64,000 bases of DNA from Streptomyces shenzhenensis (lineage in GTDB: Bacteria > Actinomycetota > Actinomycetes > Streptomycetales > Streptomycetaceae), in contig NZ_JAJONF010000011.1 of NCBI RefSeq assembly GCF_021462265.1, positions 170,556 through 234,555 of the forward strand, written 5' to 3'. The stretch's first letter is position 1. Every line of letters begins with the position of its first letter. Shown one piece after another: positions 59,475 to 64,000 of the stretch. A program made the position numbers and the translations under genes. Under the pieces are notes generated by a model that was given only the letters and a program-made list of their open reading frames with translations, was not told the origin of the DNA and made no database searches.

Positions 59475-60107
59475 TCATCCTGCCTCAGCACCGACAAGCC
59501 CCTGAGCTGCATGGATGACATCGTCGGCAGGTGCAGTCTCGGTGGCGGTGATGTGCTCCTCTTCGCGCACCAGCCCGGGGTCCCGGGTGGCGCCCATGCC
59601 GATGTTGTGCGGGAAGATCGTCGCGCCGACGAGGTTGCCGTTGCCGTGCACGGAGTCGATCCCGTACAGCAGCGGGATGTGCAGGCGGGTGGCCAGCGCG
59701 TGCGCCTGGTAGCCGTCGATCATGTCCGCCCACGCGGCGGGGGTGTTGGGGGTAGGGGTAGAGCCGCCGCCGGACAGGAGCGAGCCGAGGGCGAGGTCCG
59801 TGATCTGCGTTTGGTCGGCGTCGACCGAGCCGCGTTCGGCTTGGGTCATCTGACCTGTCTTCGCTGCCAGCGTCATGCGGCCGAGCAGGTCGGAGACGCG
59901 GCGAGGTACCGGCAGCTTCGGGTTGAGGTACGGCAGGGTCCGGCTCCTGGCAGGCCGCGATGCGGCGGTGTCGGTGTCGGCCAGGGCCGATGAGGCCGGG
60001 ACCGCCGTGGCGACCAGGGCGGCCGCGGCCAGCAGTGCGCCGACCGTACGTCGTCGGCTGATGGTGATTCTTGGCGGCAGCGCGCCGCGCACGGGCTGAT
60101 ATCTCAC
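59475..60107 (-). pseudogene. Truncated secreted GH3 beta-glucosidase
   Basis: The GTG at 60107 (AAGGAG upstream) starts a signal peptide and a GH3 N-terminal barrel: DLLGRMTLAAKTGQMTQAER, IPLLYGIDSVHGNGNLVGAT and FPHNIGMGATRDPGLV are excellent matches. After about 210 residues the frame ends in unrelated sequence next to the transposase. The catalytic Asp region and the C-terminal domain are missing. It should have cleaved cellobiose or cellodextrins but is almost certainly inactive. Confidence 0.82.
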
Positions 60108-60327
60108 GCCGATTCTCCTTGGATGCGGCCGCCCCGCAGGCGACGGCCATGGGGATGGCGCCGAAGTGGTGTCCGGGCCGGCGCCCCGCAGCCGCATTGC
60201 GTTCGCGGGGCGTCGGCCGTCGCCGTCGGGCTCACTGAAGCCGTGCGACCGGGAGGGTGACCTCACACAGCAGGCCACCCCCAGGCGGCAGCCCGGTCCT
60301 GCAAACCATGCGGCGAGCTCTGCCACG

Positions 60328-61530
60328 CTAGTTCTGCGTCCAGACCTGGTTGGGCTGTGTGCCGCCGCCGTAGCAGTCCCATATCTGCAGCAGCGCGCCA
60401 TTGCCGGAGCCGTCGGCGTCCAGGCATTTCCCGGACTGGGGGTTGACGACGGTGCCGTTGGCGTTGAACTGCCATTGCTGGGCGCCGGTGCCGTTGCATG
60501 ACCAGAGCTGCACTTTGGCGCCGTTGGCCGTGGAACCGGCGGCCACGTCGAGACACTTGCCGGTCTGCGGGTTGACGAGGCTGCCGTCGGTCCGCGTCCA
60601 CTTCTGGTTCCAGTCGGTTCCGCAGTCCCACAGCTGGACGGGGGTGCCGTCGGCCGTGCCCCAGTCCTTCAGGTCCAGGCAGCGGCTGCTCTGCTGACCG
60701 GCGATCGTGCCGGACGTACCGCCTCCGCCGCCACCGCCGGAGCCATTGGAGTCGTAGGAGAAGCTGTTCACGGCCAGGCCGGGGCCACCGACCCAGGGCT
60801 CGAAGCCGAACTGCACGCTGGTCATGTACCACGCCGACGACAGGTAACCGCGGCTGATCGAGTCGTTGGTGAAGTCCTTGATGTTCACCGTGATCGCGTC
60901 GGTGGGCTGCTGGCGAACGTAGGAGACAGTGTTCCAGGCGATGCCGCTGCCTTGGCGGCCGTACCAGACGTCCCAGTTGGCCCCCTCGATCCACACCGTG
61001 CCGACCTTGGTGCCGAACGGTGTGGGTGAGCCGGAGTGGTTGGCCCAGATCATCATCTCCTCGCCATTGTTCTGGCCCGAGGGGTTGGAGCTGGTGTCGA
61101 ACCAGATGTCGTACGAGGCGTCCCACTGGCCGTCGGCGGTCGAGAAGTCGACGCTGGACTGCGGGTTACCGAAGGCCGACACCCGCAGCGGCAGATCGTT
61201 GCCGCTGGAGCAGTTGCCGTAGTGGCAGCCGGCGTAGATCGACGGATACGCCGCCGGCGCGCCGCTGGTGCCCACGTCGTGCCAGCCGGTGGTGACCTTG
61301 AAGCCGTCGTCCGACACGTCCATGCACTGGGGGATCGAGTCACCCCACTCGTTGTTCTGGACGACGTACTTGCCGCCCGAGACCTTCATGCTGTCGGTCT
61401 TGCCGCAGAGGGTCGTGTTCGCGGACGCCGGCGAGGCACCGGCCAGGGAGAGGGCCACCAGGAACAGGGCAGCCAGGACTGCCGAGACCACCGCAGCTCC
61501 ACTGCGCGGATTCGGGCTCGATCTGGGCAT
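60328..61530 (-). CDS. Secreted GH12 endoglucanase with C-terminal ricin-type CBM13
   Basis: This 400-residue enzyme has a signal peptide (about 1-36), GH12 (about 38-262), a Gly-rich linker (GGGGGGG) and a ricin-B/CBM13 domain (about 272-400) of three QxW-type repeats. The nucleophile Glu158 is in EEMMIW, and the acid/base is in QFGFEPWVGG. GH12 enzymes act on cellulose and xyloglucan. The ATG at 61530 has AAGGAT. A perfect CebR box lies 82 bp upstream. CBM13 instead of the CBM2 used by the other cellulases is a notable difference. Confidence 0.92.
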   Translation of the reverse strand: MPRSSPNPRSGAAVVSAVLAALFLVALSLAGASPASANTTLCGKTDSMKVSGGKYVVQNNEWGDSIPQCMDVSDDGFKVTTGWHDVGTSGAPAAYPSIYAGCHYGNCSSGNDLPLRVSAFGNPQSSVDFSTADGQWDASYDIWFDTSSNPSGQNNGEEMMIWANHSGSPTPFGTKVGTVWIEGANWDVWYGRQGSGIAWNTVSYVRQQPTDAITVNIKDFTNDSISRGYLSSAWYMTSVQFGFEPWVGGPGLAVNSFSYDSNGSGGGGGGGTSGTIAGQQSSRCLDLKDWGTADGTPVQLWDCGTDWNQKWTRTDGSLVNPQTGKCLDVAAGSTANGAKVQLWSCNGTGAQQWQFNANGTVVNPQSGKCLDADGSGNGALLQIWDCYGGGTQPNQVWTQN

Positions 61531-61611
61531 GGGAATCCTTTCGATGGCCGGAGCGGCTCGTGCGGCGCCCGGACCGTGAGGGATGGACCCGGAGAGTGGG
61601 GAGCGTCGGCT

Positions 61612-61625
61612 TGGGAGCGCTCCCA
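61612..61625. promoter_or_regulatory. CebR operator upstream of GH12
   Basis: TGGGAGCGCTCCCA is identical to the box at 7866-7879. It lies 82 bp upstream of the GH12 start and links this gene to the cellobiose regulon. Confidence 0.88.
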
Positions 61626-62344
61626 TATTGCGGAGCACCGACGCCGGGACCTTCCGGAAATGAAATGAGAGAGAATTGCGCCAAAACGGCGGATCGGCGC
61701 CGCCTGAGGCGGGACCGGTGCGCGGCGTCCGAGCTCGCCCAGCTCGTTGACGCCGCGACTCATGAAGCCAGCGAGGCTGATTGAGTGTCAAGCGGTCTGC
61801 GTCAGTTCACTTTGTGAAGTCAACGCAAGGTGTGCGTGGCAAGCGTGGACGGCCCTGTCTCGAACAGGCGACCGTCGCTCCGGACCGGCACGCCCCGCAC
61901 TTTCGAGTCGGCGTCCTTTTGGCGGTGCACGGGCGTTGCGTCGTCCTCGCCCTGCGACGCGTCCGACCTCGCCACTCCTTGAACTCACGGTTCAGGCATC
62001 CCCTCTGCCGGATCGTCATGGTCGCCGCACCACCCCTCGGGCGATGCGGACGCACCCCTTGCCGATGCATCCGGGCGGGGCTAAGGTGCCACCTCAGCCA
62101 AGTCACCAGCTAGTAGCTACTAACTAATTCGCCCTGGTAGCAACTGACGGATCTTCGGCCCGGGAGTGGAAGTGGGTGATGTCCGATCCGGCCGGTGACT
62201 GGACGACGGGGTGTGCTGCACGCCGGGCACACCTGACACGCTGCAACTGCGGTGCGGATCGACTCCTGGGCAGCCAGGGGAACTTACTGTCCCGCAGCGC
62301 TGCCCGGAACACCGGTGACGCCCGACGGAAAGGTCTTGGCGAAC
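61626..62344. other. 720-bp non-coding region between GH12 and TetR
   Basis: I see no gene here. It contains two palindromes, TTCAC-TTT-GTGAA (61806-61818) and TAGTAGCTACTA (62111-62122). The latter is the stronger candidate operator for the downstream TetR gene. Confidence 0.5.
62111..62122. promoter_or_regulatory. Perfect 12-bp palindrome, possible TetR operator
   Basis: TAGTAGCTACTA lies 223 bp upstream of the TetR start. The spacing is larger than usual for autoregulation, so the binding protein is uncertain. Confidence 0.35.
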
Positions 62345-63013
62345 GTGACTGAGGGGGCGGCGCCCTCGTACCGGCGCGACCGGCCACGACTGCCGGCCGC
62401 CGAGCGACGGCGCCAGATCATCGACGTAACCTCCGCGCTTATTGCAGATCGCGGTTTCTGGGGGCTGTCGATGCAGGACGTGGCCGATCGGTGCGGGCTC
62501 ACCGTTCCGGGTGTGCTGCGTCATGCCGGTTCCAAAACCGGCTTGCTCATCGCCGTGCTGGAACACCGAGATGTCGAGGATGCACGATCGCTTCGTGCGC
62601 ATCTCGGCGTCGGTGAGGAGGAGGTCCCGGACGAGTGGTCCGCCGGCGGCCCCCACGGAGTCGGTCTGCGACAGTTGTGCTCGGCGACGATGCGGCGCAA
62701 CTCGGAACAACCGGAGTTCGTCCGGCTCTTCACGGTACTTGAAGCCGAGTCGCTGACACCGAGCCATCCCGCGCACGCCTACTTCGTGAAGCGGCAAGAC
62801 CAGGCGATAGCCGCCTTCGCGTCCTTGGCCAGGGACATCAGCGACCATCCCGAATCGCTCGCTCGGCACATCGTGGCGATGATGGACGGCCTGCAGATCC
62901 AGTGGCTGCGAGCGCCGGAGAGGGTCGATCTGGTCCGGGAGTGGGAGTCCGCCGCCGAGGCGCTGTTCGGTGAACGGGAGGGCGACGCGCGCACGAAGAA
63001 GCGAAGCGATTGA
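62345..63013 (+). CDS. TetR-family regulator
   Basis: This 222-residue protein has an N-terminal TetR HTH (about 19-66: RRRQIIDVTSALIADRGFWGLSM, VADRCGLTVPGVLRHAGSK) and a C-terminal ligand/dimer domain. LRHAGSKTGLL replaces the usual YYHFxSKxxLL with similar geometry. GTG 62345 gives a ~20-residue leader before the HTH. An in-frame alternative start lies at 62252. There is no adjacent target gene; IS fragments follow. The ligand is unknown. Confidence 0.85.
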   Translation: MTEGAAPSYRRDRPRLPAAERRRQIIDVTSALIADRGFWGLSMQDVADRCGLTVPGVLRHAGSKTGLLIAVLEHRDVEDARSLRAHLGVGEEEVPDEWSAGGPHGVGLRQLCSATMRRNSEQPEFVRLFTVLEAESLTPSHPAHAYFVKRQDQAIAAFASLARDISDHPESLARHIVAMMDGLQIQWLRAPERVDLVREWESAAEALFGEREGDARTKKRSD

Positions 63014-63239
63014 CGGGCGCCGCAACGCGCGGGGACCGAAGCCCTCTGCAGAACCGCAACCGCATCATGCCCCCGCGCCTTTCCGTCGCCGTGGAGGCGC
63101 GGCAGAGGGTGCGTCCAGGGAAGTGCTGTACGGGTCCGATCTGATCCTGGGGTTTGCTCCGGCTTCTGGCTGATGCCCGCGCAGACGAACGACCACCGGC
63201 TGATCTTCGAGGTGTCGAAACTAGAAGGAGATCAGCACG

Positions 63240-63494
63240 ATGACCGCACCTGACAGTCTGCCGCTGCACGCCCTCGCCGAGGACAATCTCGCCGCGGCGA
63301 GTCCCGATCTGCTGGGCGCGATGGCCAAGACGTTCGCCGACGCACTCATGTCTGCGGAGGCCGATGCCCTCTGCAATGCCGAATACGGGCAGGTCAGCGC
63401 GGAGCGAGTCAACCACCGCAACGGTTATCGCTGGCGTGAGTGGGACACCCGCGCAGGGACCGAGCCTGTTGCGTTTTCGTTCGGACGGGTCTGA
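63240..63494 (+). pseudogene. IS256-type transposase N-terminal fragment
   Basis: The ATG at 63240 has GAAGGAG upstream. The first ~75 residues (LLGAMAKTFADALMSAEADALCNAEYG, NHRNGYRWREWDTRAGT) are the conserved N-terminus of mutator-type transposases. The frame is cut after DTRAGT, where IS3-type sequence begins on the other strand. Confidence 0.82.
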
Positions 63495-63518
63495 TGCAGG
63501 TTCGGGTGACAGGTTCAG

Positions 63519-63836
63519 TCACGCGGCCTGGAGGGCCGGTGTGGTCATGACGGTCTCGAATTCGACGGGTGTCAGCCGGCCGAGCGAGGCTTGTCTGCGG
63601 CGTCGGTGGTAGGTCCGCTCGATCCAGGTCACGATCGCGATCCGCAGTTCCTCGCGGGTGGCCCACGCCCGGCGGTCGAGGACGTTCTTCTGGAGCAGGC
63701 TGAAGAAGGACTCCATGGCCGCGTTGTCGCCTGCCGCCCCGACCCGCCCTATCGATCCGGCCATCCGGTGGCGGTCGAGGGCCTGGACGAACTTCCGGGA
63801 GCGGAACTGGGCGAGTTCAACCGGTCGATGCAACAC
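63519..63836 (-). pseudogene. IS3-family OrfB transposase C-terminal fragment
   Basis: The minus strand encodes IGRVGAAGDNAAMESFFSLLQ, with the catalytic Glu, and WIERTYHRRRRQASLGRLTPVEFE, the C-terminus of IS3 OrfB. It lacks the first two acidic catalytic residues and is interrupted at its 5' side near 63815 by IS30-type sequence. Confidence 0.82.
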
Positions 63837-64000
63837 CGGGTTGTTGAAGTGAGCGTGGTTGTTCTTCGAAGACTTCGGCGGGGGTCTTCCAGCCGAGGAT
63901 CTTGCGGGGCCGGTTGTTGAGTGCGTATGCGACGGCTTCGAGGTCTTCGGCGGACTACCGGGACAGGTCTGTGCCTTTCGGAAAGTACTGTCGCAGCAGC
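63817..64000 (-). pseudogene. IS30-family transposase C-terminal fragment (continues beyond window)
   Basis: The minus strand reads FPKGTDLSR, then an in-frame TAG (63955-63957), then SAEDLEAVAYALNNRPRKILGW and KTPAEVFEE, the C-terminus of IS30 transposases, ending at TGA 63817. The internal stop indicates inactivation. The 5' part lies outside the window. Confidence 0.78.

Noticed and set aside
1..64000. CRISPR arrays, rRNA genes, riboswitches
   Set aside because: No regularly spaced direct repeats, no rRNA-like sequence and no recognisable aptamer leader seen on either strand.

Overview
The window is high-GC actinobacterial DNA, almost certainly Streptomyces. The evidence is GC-rich third codon positions, frequent GTG starts, many ATGA/GTGA-coupled genes, Streptomyces-type secreted CBM2 cellulases, CebR-type 14-bp operators and FCD-type GntR regulation. 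All assignments come from reading the sequence; no database search was possible.

Region 1 (1-21 kb) is chromosomal metabolism built around a cellulase cluster. After a truncated XRE/MmyB regulator, a pterin-carbinolamine dehydratase and a methyltransferase come four secreted enzymes: GH74-CBM2, CBM2-GH48, CBM2-GH5 and CBM2-GH6. The GH48 and GH5/GH6 genes diverge from a promoter region with two CebR-like boxes. PhyH-type oxygenase, methyltransferase, GH75 chitosanase (with a palindromic operator), ABM-domain, aldo/keto reductase, long-chain acyl-CoA synthetase, LysR, BASS-type transporter and isochorismatase-fold genes follow.

Region 2 (21-48 kb) looks like a formate/oxalate/formyl-CoA island. 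A five-gene operon (panE-like, then an NAD-dependent molybdenum formate dehydrogenase, then fdhD) encodes an FdsA-type catalytic subunit split in two and permuted around a NuoE-NuoF fusion. Around it are three OFA-family (oxalate/formate) transporters, one with a small-subunit gene, a FabH homologue, an FCD-type GntR regulator, formyl-CoA:oxalate CoA-transferase (frc), a ThDP-dependent oxalyl-CoA decarboxylase or 2-hydroxyacyl-CoA lyase, a fused ADP-forming acyl-CoA synthetase, a second SucC/SucD pair and a divergent aldehyde dehydrogenase. A GTCGACGAA/ACTGTA motif recurs in the fdh/OFA divergent promoter, the oxc/sucC divergent promoter and upstream of gntR, which suggests one regulon. The simplest reading is oxalate uptake with formate export, Frc plus decarboxylase cycling, and oxidation of formate to CO2 and NADH. 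A 2-hydroxyacyl-CoA lyase route is an alternative. A large NB-ARC/TPR STAND ATPase (33.1-35.9 kb) interrupts the island.

Region 3 (48-64 kb) is a mobile-element scar. It holds two decayed genes, tRNA-Leu(GAG), a decayed large serine recombinase running antisense into that tRNA, fragments of an integrative element, a complete IS5-family element with a translationally coupled second gene, an alpha/beta-hydrolase/MFS/LysR module, IS256 and IS110 debris, MBL and AraC genes, an integrase-core transposase beside a truncated GH3 beta-glucosidase, a CebR-boxed GH12-CBM13 endoglucanase, a TetR regulator, and abutting IS256, IS3 and IS30 fragments at the right edge.
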